This document shows positions 1-10,058 of a DNA stretch of 27,794 nucleotides, one piece after another (within the stretch, counting starts at the first letter, position 1; each line of letters begins with the position of its first letter). The notes under the pieces are model-generated. The model was given only the letters and a program-made list of their open reading frames with translations. It did no database searches and was not told where the DNA came from. Source of the DNA: Chromera velia (Eukaryota; Sar; Chromeraceae); the NCBI GenBank assembly GCA_018398765.1, contig JAHBMJ010001020.1, forward strand, positions 1 to 27,794, written 5' to 3'. A program made the position numbers and the translations under genes.

Positions 1-18
1 CCCCCCCCCCCCCCCCCC
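1..18. repeat. poly-C run at the window edge
   Basis: Eighteen consecutive C at the very start of the window. It may be a real homopolymer in the intron or exon before position 56, or a place where an assembly contig ended. If translated in the frame of the following exon it would give a proline run. Confidence 0.8.
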
Positions 19-675
19 GTTGTCACAGCACGTCCTCCCGTTGTGACCCAAACAGGACATGAACCTCTCTTCAGAGGCTACTCCGTCGCACGACACGACC
101 TGGAGGCCTGCAAAAGCATGATCAGGAATCTCAACTACGAGATGGCAGTCCTCAAGACAGGCGCACAGGACCTCTCTCTTCGCTTGGCGAGTCACGAGGC
201 AGAACTGCACATGAGGGGAGTTGCCGAGAAGCCTTCAACCGAGAGACCTGCAACGATCGCAGACACCGCAGCCTTTCTCAAAACCCCCCGCGCTCCCGAG
301 TCTCACCTTTCTGAGCTTGATCAGGCTCTCTCCGATTTCGTGCAGGCCAACCCTGAGTTGGGTGTTCAGATCGTCAAAAGGGCTCCAGGGGAGTATGAGA
401 TCAACGGACAGAACGTTCAGATGGAGAAGACTGCCACAAAGGGTCCCTGTGTCCTCATAGGCTCTGTCCAGGTCCCCCTTCTGGAGTTCATCCTCACGCA
501 GGCAAACGCACCTGCAGCCGTTCCGAAGCCCAAGGCAAAGGCGAAAGCGAAGTCTAAGGCCAAGGCAAAGGCTAAGGCCAAGGCAGCGCCCAAGACCGCT
601 TCCCCGAAAGCAAAGGCCAAGGCAAAAACCTCTGCCGTGAAACCCAAGACCAAGGCTGCTGCCAAGAAGAAGTGA
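1..675 (+). CDS. 3' exon of a Lys/Ala-tailed protein (5' end missing)
   Basis: The frame is open from the window edge to a TGA at 673-675. There is no ATG at its beginning; the first candidate is a GTG at 43, which a eukaryotic gene would not normally use. A good intron acceptor (acccaaacag, AG at 54-55) suggests that the true exon starts at 56 in phase 1, matching the phase-1 G|GN junctions common in the other genes here. The product has a mixed, partly helical first part (roughly 80 residues), a compact middle around YEINGQ...VLIGSVQVPLLEFI, and a tail of about 50 residues built of KAKAK units ending in KKK. The tail resembles histone H1-like or other DNA/RNA- or microtubule-binding basic tails. 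The middle faintly recalls the GAS2-related (GAR) pattern (Y-x-I-x-G ... VxVGxxxxxLxEF), but the match is too weak to name it. Function unknown; coding status is well supported by composition and the long frame. Confidence 0.7.
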   Translation, partial: PPPPPPVVTARPPVVTQTGHEPLFRGYSVARHDLEACKSMIRNLNYEMAVLKTGAQDLSLRLASHEAELHMRGVAEKPSTERPATIADTAAFLKTPRAPESHLSELDQALSDFVQANPELGVQIVKRAPGEYEINGQNVQMEKTATKGPCVLIGSVQVPLLEFILTQANAPAAVPKPKAKAKAKSKAKAKAKAKAAPKTASPKAKAKAKTSAVKPKTKAAAKKK

Positions 676-1900
676 AAAAGACACAGAAGAGTTGACTGGG
701 CTGGAGGGGTGGATGTTTCATTCACAAGTCACAGAGGAAACGAAGAAAATGCAAAGAATTGAGCCAGCCAGCCAGTCGTTTCTCGCCTCAGGAAGAATCT
801 CGGAACGGGGAGGGGACTGGATTTGGGAAGTGGGAGGCCGAAGGGATAAGGGACTCGGGGATTCAGGCGGAAGGAAGAGAAAGGATGCTGCTGGCAGAAA
901 TGTATGTGCGTGCGTTCATTCTCATCTTCCTGAATTTTCGTATGCGTGTTTGTGTTTTGATCCTGCACTCCCATGTCGGTAGCAAAGCAAATGCCCAAAG
1001 ATCGAAAGAGAGAAAAGAGACAGTTTGAGGTCTGTGAAGAAAAATTGGGGCACGTGGGGCGTCATTCCGGGAAGGGGTTGGGAGGTGAGGGAGACGGACA
1101 GAATCCCAAACAGCACGGCAAGCATAGACCAGTGGGATGGGTGATTAATATTTATATCAAGATGACCCTTCTTGACTCGAAGATCGTCCGATGCGCACAG
1201 AGATTCACCCACGCCTACGAGACCAAGGACAGACGGGTCGCAAAAGAGAGAGCGGTGGAGGGAAGCGAGGAGAAATGAAAATGTGAGGGAGGGGTCGCGG
1301 GGAAGTGATGAAAGACATCGATCGCTATGCTCGAACACGAAGGAAGGAAGCCTACATGCTGCTTGCATGCAAAGAACAACATTCCTCGCAAGTCATAAGC
1401 ATTCATTCAATCGCACATGTGTGACACGAGCAGCAGACTGCATGCATGTGCTTCATTAGAAAAAGACGAATGGAAGAAGGTGGATGAAGAAGTAACTGAG
1501 GCAGGGGAGCATCTGTGCGTAGAACGAAAATCTGTCTGATGCCGACAACTTACTTCATGCCGTCAATCTGTCAGAGTATTGCATTGTGTGTACCCATCGC
1601 ATGCGCAGTTGCATGGATGCTCATCGCTTGGATGCTCCCTGAAAAAAGGACGACAGAAGCATGGAGAGCAGTTCAAATAGAACAGGCAGGGAGACAATCG
1701 TCACATGCAATCGAAAGAGAAGTGACTACAAGCTGGAACTGGAACTGAAGTCACTTGCATGATTCGCATGCAGTGAATTTCAAACGGTCTGCCAGTCACT
1801 GATCAAAACCCTCATGAATCAACTTTTGAATGTCAATGCTAGTGCCAATGTCAGTTGGCCGCCCATTGGCGCACCTCACTCCAACTTTGAAGTTAAGGGC
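676..1900. other. intergenic stretch, no supportable gene
   Basis: This holds the 3' flank of the basic-tailed gene and then purine-rich sequence on the plus strand. Open frames of 60-150 codons occur on both strands. They overlap each other, have no family resemblance, no consistent splice signals and no continuation, so I treat them as chance. I saw no tRNA, rRNA or clear terminator. Confidence 0.6.
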
Positions 1901-2137
1901 AAAACCCGCCGCCCTTTAAATTCAATATATAATTTAAAATATATGATATTTCTTAATACCATGTAATTAAATTATATAAACAAACACCTTGCTAGTGGCT
2001 TGGGATTTGGCGTCGCTAAATCTAGGATTTAACCCTCAATCATCATCATCATCATCACACTGAATAGAATCACTGTGACTAACATTTTCCTAGATGTTTT
2101 CCAATACTTTTTTATTTTTAGTTATTTACTAGTAGTA

Positions 2138-2279
2138 GTGTTATACTCAAATTTACACTCAAATAATATGCTAGCAACATTGTCCAGAATCTCTTTGTTA
2201 GCACGTACTTCTTAGTCATCTACTCTTCATAGTGTGGTACACAAATCTAGACTCAAATGATTTGCTAGCAGTGTTATCT
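2138..2279. repeat. imperfect direct repeat, two ~48-bp copies
   Basis: 2138-2185 and 2232-2279 share the order GTG..TA-AC--AAAT-TA-ACTCAAAT-AT-TGCTAGCA with scattered mismatches, offset by 94 bp. It is probably an old local duplication inside the AT-rich block. Confidence 0.5.
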
Positions 2280-2458
2280 AACAGTTCAAGTAACGCAGAC
2301 GGTGTAACCGTGTAGGAGAAGACATTCTTAGAATCGACGGAAGAGGAAAAGAAATCCGACGGAGCATGCGCGCCTGGGGGCAGCAAATGTAAAATATAGG
2401 AGGCTAAGACTATGATTAGGGAAGGGACATCTACTTCATAGGAAAGTTTGTCAGTCAG

Positions 2459-2491
2459 AGAAGTCGGAATGATAAGCCGATTCCGACTTCT
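2459..2491. repeat. 12-bp perfect inverted repeat with 9-nt loop
   Basis: The arm AGAAGTCGGAAT (2459-2470) is exactly complementary to ATTCCGACTTCT (2480-2491), with GATAAGCCG between. It would form a stable hairpin on either strand. It is not followed by a T run, so a terminator is not indicated; it may be an element end or internal palindrome. Confidence 0.75.
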
Positions 2492-3239
2492 GTGTCAAGA
2501 TTTGTCAATCTTAAACGATCAATCGGATGCAATTGATTCGTCTCTGCAACATAAATCCGACTGAGCCGCACGTCCTGGGCCCGTTCAGGGCATGTCGGTC
2601 CCAGCACGCGTCCCCCAGTCGTATGCACGCCTGCTCAACTTCATATGACTAGGAAAATATAGACTTAGAGGCTAAAGATATATATTAGGATATATTAGGT
2701 AAAAAAAAAAGTTCTTGTAAACAACTGTAAGTATTTTAAAAAAACTTATTGGGGTTTTAGAAGCTCAAAACCGGTCTTAAATTGTTTGAGCCTCTTTTAG
2801 TTTTTGTAGGAGGGGTATTTTTGTAAATAAATTTTATTTGAGGATTTTTCTAGTGTTACGCTTTCAGTTTCCTAGAAAAAAAAAAGAGAGTGAACTTGCA
2901 AAGAAGAAAAAAAAATTAGAAAGAAAGATGATATATATATGCTGCCTTATAGGGTTAACGGGTATTTATCTATCATCCAAGAAATCCTGTGGAAAATTGT
3001 AAAAAATTAAATAATAATAAACTAATATAGAATGAGCTGCATTATGAGCATAAATAAAATGATAATATAGTTTCTCATAACAATGTAATAAGCAGCTAGA
3101 GTAAAGCAAAATTGCAAAATATATGCAAACTGTGACCAAATAATGAGTTGGGTACTAGATCAGGCCAAGTTTACCTGTCGGTACATAAGCCTAAAACCCG
3201 TCGTTGCTTTTAGACAGAGTGTTGTCAATATTGCTATAC

Positions 3240-3325
3240 GTGGTGGGATCTGCATGGCCGAGATGGTTGTATAGGCCGCTGGGTCAGAAAAGGAAGGCTC
3301 AGGGATCGATCATGATGTAAATGGC
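3240..3325 (+). mobile_element. tRNA-derived SINE-like segment (tRNA-Leu/Ser type head)
   Basis: A near-perfect RNA polymerase III A box, TGGCCGAGATGG, lies at 3255-3266. A B-box-like GGATCGATCA begins at 3303, about 36 bp further on. The D arm can pair (GCCG at 10-13 with AGGC at 22-25, including the G-A pair usual in tRNA-Leu), but the anticodon and acceptor stems do not form, so this is not a working tRNA gene. Such a broken tRNA head within AT-rich repeat debris is what the 5' part of a tRNA-derived SINE looks like. I could not define the 3' end or a target duplication. Confidence 0.5.
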
Positions 3326-3501
3326 CTAACAAGAATCGTAGCTAAGTACGACTTGTCAACCCGCTTGTCGAACTTGTTGGTAAGCTTATTGAAGGACTGC
3401 AGGCATGGGCATAGGAAGAGAAGTGCAAAGAAATTTTATATGTTTCATGAGTAAGGATATAAAAACTTTTGTGAACTCTCTAGAGAGTGTGCTCCAGGTT
3501 T

Positions 3502-3670
3502 AGTCGATCTTTTTGTCGATCTTCTTGTCGATCTTTTTGTTGTACAACCGTTTAGAGATGGCAAAACACACCAAAGATAAAATGGAATATATAAAACACA
3601 TAAAAAAATTAAGGAAGGAAAAAAGAGACACACATGGAAAGAGAAAGAACGTGTCGATCTTTTTGTCGAA
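3502..3670. repeat. short GTCGATCTTTTT repeats
   Basis: Three units of about 15 bp (GTCGATCTT[T/C]TT) stand at 3502-3541, and the same unit returns at 3654-3668 after about 115 bp of unrelated sequence. The pattern would fit a small insertion that split an older short array, but no duplicated target site stands out. Confidence 0.5.
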
Positions 3671-3890
3671 CTCTGGCTCAGATGGCTTTTTATGTCGAAC
3701 GATTGCATGACATTTTTGCAAGGTTACAACTTTTTATGAAATTCATGATCTTGACGATCCCGATCCTACTTTCAAAGAAGTGAAATTTGAATCCAGAAAT
3801 CTGCAATTTGGTTTGTCGGACTTCGGTTCCGTATGTCGAACCCCGATTCCATATGTTGGACCAGTGACTTCCGTGTGTAACTCTTAAGTT

Positions 3891-4016
3891 GTCGAACCTC
3901 CCATCTTATTTGTCGAACCTTCAATCTCGCTTGTCAAACCTTCAAGCTCAGTTGTCGGACCTTCAACCTCACTTGTCGAACCTATAAGCCCGTTTGTCGA
4001 ACCAACAAGGCCACTT
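3891..4016 (+). repeat. 21-bp tandem repeat, six copies, coding a VEPS heptad
   Basis: Six consecutive 21-bp units start with GTCGAACC or a near variant. Read in one frame they give a seven-residue repeat V-[E/K/G]-P-[S/P/I/T]-x-[S/L/P]-[L/F/V]. The unit length is a multiple of three and changes fall mostly as residue-level variants, which suggests it was once coding. Two earlier related units (near 3815 and 3835) are 20 bp long and break the frame. Confidence 0.65.
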
Positions 4017-4068
4017 ATCAGACTCATCAACTCCGGTGAGGCACAGCTAGGTAGGCGCCCAATTCACC

Positions 4069-4081
4069 AAAAAGGGGGAGG
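4069..4081 (+). promoter_or_regulatory. polypurine tract-like AAAAAGGGGGAGG
   Basis: A pure purine run with the AAGGGGGAG core often found just upstream of Copia 3' LTRs. It supports the plus-strand element remnant, but no LTR boundary can be confirmed after it. Confidence 0.4.
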
Positions 4082-4250
4082 TCATAACACTAGGGTTTTT
4101 TTCAATTTTTTTAAACCAAATTTTAAGTTTTTTTTTTTTTAATGGCCTACGCCTACGTAATCTGATTGTACCCTACAAGGATTTGGGAATTTAGACAGAA
4201 ATTTAGAGAAATTTAGACAAAAATTTAGAAGAGTTTAGACACGGGGATAC

Positions 4251-4658
4251 TAAGTTTAAAATAAAGACAGGAAGGAATAAACTTTAAGACTAGTTTTGAA
4301 TAAATAAATTTTCAAAATGTTGTATAATCTAGGTTTTGATTGCACAATGCACTGTGTAAGCTGACAGTAATGTTTCATTGTACAGAAACGACACATAAAT
4401 CTTTGAGCCTTTATATTAATATTGTCAAGTCTTCTCAATGCGATCTCTACATTTGAAGCTTGAATTGTCAACCAAGTTTTAGGCTGCTTCATGCGATCTG
4501 TACACGATAATGCAGAAACCAACTAGAACAGCACTTTCTAAAACAGCATCACGCTTCCGCCGAGTGAGCTTCAAACTCCCAGAAGCGACTATACAGGGAG
4601 TCAACCGAGTCGTCTCCAGCGCAGCTACAACACCAGGATGACTGCACTCCTGGCACTT
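4251..4658 (-). other. 3' flank of the coiled-coil gene
   Basis: This lies directly downstream of the TGA at 4659-4661 on the minus strand and probably holds the 3' untranslated region. A minus-strand frame of 88 codons (4256-4522) has no family likeness and is best explained by chance. I see no other feature. Confidence 0.5.
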
Positions 4659-7600
4659 TCAATCAGAAAACCAATCGTCATCTTTGTCCAGGGTTGCCGC
4701 GGCACCTTTCTGGATCACTTTCTCCAGTTTTCTCGTGGCCTGAGCCTGAGGAGAACCGTGAGCACAATTGACAGATCAATACAAACCTGATTGAGTGATG
4801 TCTGGGCCCCCACCACAGAACTCCTTCCTTGGACTGACCATTTGCAAAGCTCCCTGACGACGACGCAAATTGGCAGCGCCACTTTTGGTCTTCAACGCCA
4901 AAAGGGCGGCTGCTCGAACCTGCTCAGACTGTAGAAGCATTCCACAAGGCAGAAAATGATTAAAATTGTAAACAAGATCGCCACGGCTGGAAAGGGCGAC
5001 AAAGGACGCACCTGCTCGACCTCCGATTCACTCGATTCGTCCTTCTTGGCTTCTTTCTCGACAGAGCGCCTTGAAGCTCGCCCGCGCTGCTGCTTTCCTT
5101 TCTGTGTCTGCTTCGGTTGTACCTTCGAGACCTTCGCCTGCCCCTGTTGCTTCTCAGCTGCACGAGCTTTCGCGCCTCGGAATGCCATTCGCGCAGAGGG
5201 TGTGCCTCTCGAGGACAAACTCCCAGCGCCGGGCGAACGCGCAGGGAGATCCTCCTGCAAATGCGCAACTTAAAGTTTTCTTGAAGGGAGAAAGAGCAGA
5301 ACCAATTGCGGGAGAAAAAGAAGATCATGCACCCACCTGAGACGAGCTGGAATGCTCTGAAGAAGGCCGAGTCTTGTCTCTCTGCATTCGCTTGCTGCAA
5401 ATAGGATCCAAAGGCAAATAGGATCTGCATTCGATCGGCCGCGTTGGAAGTCGGAGAGCAACCGAGAACAGGATGCTGGCTGACCCTTCGTGAAGGGATT
5501 TCGGTACGGAGGAGGTGTCGACCATGGGAGTCTTTGAATGCAGCTCAGAATTCTCCGCAGCCCGGAGAGCACTCCCGTTTGCGATTCCAGTGGAGAGGCC
5601 AGCTTCACTCGAAGGCAAACCTGCAAATTTCTTTCGTGGGCTTTCGACTGCTGGCTTTTGGTATTCACAAAGAGCAGCACGTTGATCGACGGACCTTTCG
5701 TTGAAGGACCAATGGGAGAGTACGGCGCATCAAAGGGTGGTGGAGCTTCCAAGGAGTCTCTGGGCCAGGCATCTCCAACCTTTCCTGCATGTTGAAGAGC
5801 GAGTGTTCTCTGTGTACGTCTCTATTTTCTCGCTCCTCCCGAGGGCCAAGGGCATAAATACGAATACGGACCTGTTTGGGGAGCCAATGTGAAAGCACCA
5901 GGTGTCGGAGCCACTTGGTGAGGTGTCGGCTGGGACATCGACAAGCTGGGAAAGCCAATTGATACTGCAGGATCGAACACAGCGCGAAACACTTTGCAGG
6001 ATCAGGGAACTTTGCAGGAGAGGGAGCCCCTCTGCTGGCGTGCTGCACAAATCAGACTGACAAGAGGGGAGCCCAGTGGATTGAAAAACTTGGTGACGGG
6101 TGCTGTCAATCAGGTTGTCGTTCTTGATCGTTTCTGAGTGGCCGTGGTTCATGGATGCAGTCAGCCCTGGAGCTGAGATTCCAAACGACCCTGGCGCACC
6201 TCTGTTCTCCACCACGCTTGGAGCATGATGAGGGGGAGGCGGAAAGCTCAAATGGGATGCACCTGTGTGAGATTGAATGAGGGTCGATGCAGGCGAGGCT
6301 GCACCGACGGAGGGCGGACGGGCTGCGGGCGGCACTGGTGCGCTGCTGTTGATTTGGCCAAATTCTCTCGAAAGGGACATTTCGGATCCGAGAGTCATCT
6401 CGTGTCTTCGTGCGAGCCTTTCCTGGGGCCGAATGTCTGACATGCGGCTAATCGGCTGCACAGGCTGCTGAGTTGGGGCTGCCTCTGACATGCGGCTAAT
6501 CGGCTGCACGGGCTGCTGAGTTGGAGCTGCCCCTGGCATCGACGTGAAGGGAAGGGCGGGTGCCGGCATGATGTCTGCTTCTGGTGGAGAGGGAGAGTGT
6601 ACTCTTTCCTGTGCAGACAAGGGAAGAGGTGCCGCACCGAGCCTGTCCAGCCGCGGCTGCTGAGATGGGGCTGGGAGCTCAGATCGGCTCTCAGCAGTTG
6701 GGAGTCCTGGGAGAGGAAGGGGGTTTCGATCGGCTGCAGTCGTCTTCTCTCCTTTCATCAAGGCGATTTTGGTTTCAAGCTCCTTGAGAGACTTTTCCTG
6801 CACGAACGAAGGACATTCAAACGCCTTCACATTCAAATGCTGGAAGAACCTTCACAGACGTTGACTAGAAAATCCCACTGACCAGCTCTGCGACCTCCGC
6901 TTTTCCCGCATCCTCGATGTCCTTCAGTTTTTGTTGCATGCGAGAATGCAAGCCGGCCCCCTTGCCTTTCACAGTGAGATCAACGAACGACTCGGTCTTG
7001 AACGACTCAGGTGGAGATGATGCAGCAGAGTCGATCCGGGCTTGAAGAGCACGAATCTGGACAGGCGAAAGTTGAAAGGATGAATCCCTCGGCACTTCTC
7101 ACACATGCAGAAAAGAAGCCTCATCTACATTTGAGCTTTGACCGACCTCTTCCGCCTTTTGAAATTTCATTCTCGCAATTTCGTGCTCAAATGTCTTTTT
7201 CATCAGAATTTCCTCTGCCCGAACAGCGACGTCCATATGCGACGTCTGTTCAGCAAGTTGACGCTCGAACTCTGTCTGCTCGGCATCCCTGTCTTGCTTG
7301 GTTTTCAAACTTGCATCGAGCTTTCCCTGACACTCTTCAGCTCCTCTCCTTTTCCCTTCTGTCTCGGCCGTGCATTCGCTCACACGTGCAGTGAGACGTT
7401 GCGTCGCCGTGCGCGAAGAGTCCGTTTGATTCTTCACGCACTCGGTATCTGCAGCGCCCGTCGAGAGAAAGAGGACGTGAAGCACAGGACGTAAAACGCG
7501 CAGATTTTCTCGAGGGCGAAGCCGCGTTGCACGAGAGCCCGTGACTGACTGGCGCGGAGCTTTGTGCAGTTCTCAAGCAGCTTCACCAGCTCCTCGTGCT

Positions 7601-9316
7601 TTGCCCCCCGCTCTTGCAGCGCTGTGGCCATCTGCATGCGGGGACAAGTCCAAGCTCAGTTGCGACATGCCCTTAATATCAAAATTGACAGAGGACAGTC
7701 CAAGCTCTATCACCTTCTGCTGACCTCATCGTCGAGTTCGACCAAAGCGGTGAGTGCCTCCTTCATCTTCGTGTGGTGTTCGACTTGTTGCTTCCTCTCC
7801 AAGGTCACTTCATGGGCCTCCTTCAATTGTTCCCGTGAGTCTCCAATGTTTCTGCGGGCAGTTCCCCAAAGTATTTTAATATGACCGCCCAGCCATTCTG
7901 TGAAGCCTCTCCCGTGCAGTGCTGACACAGCAAGTCTCGCAAACTGACCTCACGAGCTCTTCACACGCAGCGAGGGCAGATCCTTTGTCGGCAAGAAGCT
8001 GTTCGGTGTTTTTTGCAGCCTCGTCGTTTGCAGCTTGTCGCCCTTCGAAATCAGCTTTGAGCATCCCAAGCTGAGCGAGCTGCTCCTGATACTTTGTTTC
8101 GGAACAAAGGCAGCTGCACAAAGACAGGTGTGAAGAAAAACAGTGTCAGCACTGACTGGTACGAAGAAAGACCTGGCACGTGGCGCGGGGGCTTCGTGAA
8201 CCCACCTGCTGAAGATTCTATCAGTCTCTTCCTGAAGCTGCGAAAGCGCTGCACTCCTCTCGAAACTACGCTCTTCTGTAAACTTGATCTCCCGCCGCGT
8301 TTGCTCGCCTTCAAGCTCTGCCTGTGCCTTGCAAAAATTCAATTTTGCCAAAGTAGATCTCAGATCCTTCAGTAAGGCTTCGTCCGATGTCAGCTGAGAC
8401 TCAATGTCCGCCTGAAGTGTCTGCGTTTCACTTCCTCTTTCTGCAGACGTCCAATAGAACGGCCAGTCCAACCCGAAGGAGGGAGATGAAAGAGAAAGGG
8501 AAGCGGATTGGGACACACTGACCCGACACTTCAGTCTTTGCCCTAGAAATGATGCCATCGAGAGAACACAGTTGCTCGGAGGCGCAAGCGATTCCAAACT
8601 CGAACGTTTCGATCTCTTTGAGCAAGGCGTTGATGTCGTTTCTCGTCGATAGGGCGTCCTGCCTTTGGGTTTCAATCCCCTTGAGAAGACGCTCTGTGCC
8701 CTGCAGGGATCATTTCCAGAAGACAGCATTGTTTCAAATTCTCTCGAGGGCAGTCTTTACTTGCCTCAGCTCTCACCTGTCCTCTCCCTACCTTGAGTCG
8801 ATTCTCAATTTCTGTTCTTGCATTTTCGACTTCTTGCGTTCTTGATTTGAGTCTTGATCCAGCAGCACTCAAATTCTCTTTCAGCTCAGCAGATCGGAAC
8901 TTGTGCTTCTCTTTCAGTTCTTGTAGTGTGCAGATGATCGGCTGATCGGCTGTGCCTGCAGGCAGAAGGACGATTCTGTTTCGGGCGACAGAGTGGTGTA
9001 TAGACGGAAATGCAGACTTTTCTGATCTCGACCGACCCTCTCTCGTGTCTTGCGCCAAGCCTTCAGCCTCTTCCACAGAAAGCTTATAGGCTTTGAGGAG
9101 ACCTTCGGTAGCTTTGGATGCTGAAGACAGGCCTTTGAGATCCGCTTCCTTCAAAATAATCTGCTTGCTCTGGAGGTCTTTCAAATGTCCCCCAAGATTC
9201 TGCAAAGACTTTGCCGTGGTTCCCCTTGCGCCAATTGTTTCTGAAAGAACCGTCCTCGCATCTGGAATGAAGGTTGCAATCTGCTCCCGTAACGAGTTAG
9301 TTGCTGCCACACTCAT
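4659..9316 (-). CDS. 17-exon coiled-coil protein with Pro-rich middle and basic tail (1,076 aa)
   Basis: Exons, 5' to 3': 9316-9037, 8955-8792, 8700-8523, 8440-8206, 8113-7949, 7851-7725, 7631-7550, 7448-7147, 7056-6883, 6797-6062, 5964-5872, 5784-5695, 5620-5485, 5394-5337, 5254-5012, 4919-4839, 4745-4659. Every junction is GT-AG, intron phases agree throughout, introns are 74-101 bp, and the sum is 3,231 nt ending in TGA. The start is the ATG at 9316 (MSVAATNSLREQ); I chose it because the frame upstream shows no further exon. Residues 1 to about 580 are charged, Leu/Glu/Lys/Gln-rich and heptad-like, so a long coiled coil. Residues ~590-880 are Pro/Ser/Ala-rich and contain two copies of a 16-residue repeat. 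Residues ~955-1021 are strongly basic, and the end is acidic (DKDDDWFSD). I do not recognise a family; a structural, cytoskeletal or scaffold role is only a guess from the coiled coil. Exon 7's donor and exon 14-15 junctions were chosen by phase. Confidence 0.85.
6436..6531 (-). repeat. 48-bp tandem duplication in the Pro-rich exon
   Basis: 6436-6483 and 6484-6531 are nearly identical and code two copies of a 16-residue unit around EAAPTQQPVQPISRMS in exon 10 of the coiled-coil gene. The unit keeps the frame, so it is a recent in-frame expansion in a disordered region. Confidence 0.85.
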
Positions 9317-9949
9317 GGTTGCTCAGTCAATGAAGGTCGCGTGCACTCGATCGTTCGCTGAACTGAAGGAATGGATCGACGATCGATGGGTATTAATAAA
9401 TACCAATCTCAAACCATCGAAATGTGAATAGCTGGCGTCACGTGTCGAGAACCTTTTGATTCTCTCGATCGATCATTCGATAATTTTTTTTTAGGAAAAG
9501 AATTTTATATCGATATAGTGATTCGATAATTGTTGCACGAATGCATGTATATATATGTATTCATCTTATTAATCTCTCATCGCCTCTCCGGGCGTGTTTC
9601 TTATTAATACAAGTCAACTCGCGCGCGGCTTGCGCGCGCGGAAGTAAGTCTGCATTGCATGTCTGCATGGCAGAGGCCGCGGAGCTAGCGGATCGGCTCA
9701 TGCAGAGGCATTAAGCAATTTCGGCTGCTTTCCCATGCAAATTGCGGCTAATTGCAGCGAAAACTGCAACATTTTATTTCAAACAACTCATATACAAAGG
9801 CCGGTAACGATCTAGTGCCGAGCGCTTCCGTTCTTACTTCAAGTTTTTTTAAACTCACTTATATATGTTTTTATGCTGCATGATTAAACCAGTAACAGCG
9901 GGAAGACACTGCCACCTAGTGCGAACCTTAGCGAAGCTAACCAATATCA
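9317..9949. other. 5' flank of the coiled-coil gene
   Basis: This contains the presumed 5' untranslated region and promoter of the minus-strand coiled-coil gene, with several TCGATCGAT-type palindromes near 9345-9475, a GC-rich patch (GCGCGCGG...GCGCGCGG near 9620-9640) and AT-rich sequence after 9760. I cannot place a TATA box or start site with confidence and see no gene. Confidence 0.5.
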
Positions 9950-10058
9950 TACAATTAATCAATCAATTGCAATCAATCAATCAATTAATTAATTAGAAGT
10001 AAGTATTAATCAATCAATCAATCAATCAAACAAACAAACAAATAAACAAACAATCAAT
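9950..10058. repeat. (AATC)n microsatellite, left half
   Basis: Imperfect AATC/AATT repeats run up to the left LTR edge at 10059, changing to CAAA units near 10028. A matching array begins directly after the right LTR. Both halves contain the same internal interruption, AATTAATTAGAAG[T/C]AAGTATTAATCAAT (left near 9985, right near 19925), so the array has internal higher-order structure. Confidence 0.85.

Larger units (their letters stand above)
3715..4081 (+). mobile_element. possible Copia-type retrotransposon 3' remnant
   Basis: A short plus-strand frame from about 3723 reads YEIHDLDDPDPTFKEVKF (17-18 residues shown) and then a TAA near 3886. Beyond it comes a 21-bp coding repeat and a polypurine tract, AAAAAGGGGGAGG (4069-4081). 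Copia (Ty1) elements often end this way: an integrase or inter-domain piece with a Dxxx-V-x-F pattern, then AAGGGGGAG before the 3' LTR. The following sequence (TCATAACACTAGGG) does not begin with TG, and I found no second LTR copy, so the identification rests on weak likeness. Confidence 0.3.
1900..4250. other. AT-rich block of decayed mobile elements
   Basis: Base composition changes sharply near 1900 from mixed, coding-like sequence to AT-rich sequence with many A and T runs, and returns to normal near 4250-4560. Inside are an imperfect direct repeat, a perfect hairpin, a tRNA-like segment, a short in-frame fragment with a 21-bp repeat, and a polypurine tract, each listed separately. I found no intact transposase or reverse transcriptase. 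The block lies between the 3' ends of two convergent genes. Confidence 0.6.

Noticed and set aside
235-725. Leu/Gly-rich and Ala/Phe-rich minus-strand frames opposite the first gene
   Set aside because: They are mirror translations of the Lys/Ala codon repeat of the plus-strand gene.
692-1748. Several overlapping frames of 60-150 codons
   Set aside because: Different frames on both strands cover the same bases and none shows protein-like composition over its full length or linking splice sites.
2850-4094. Element bounded by TIRs CTAGTGTTACG / CATAACACTAG
   Set aside because: Only about ten bases match, flanking duplications are T-rich and imperfect, and the pair could easily arise by chance in AT-rich DNA.
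4256-4522. 88-codon minus-strand frame as a small gene
   Set aside because: It lies in the probable 3' untranslated region of the coiled-coil gene, lacks support from composition or neighbours, and has no family likeness.
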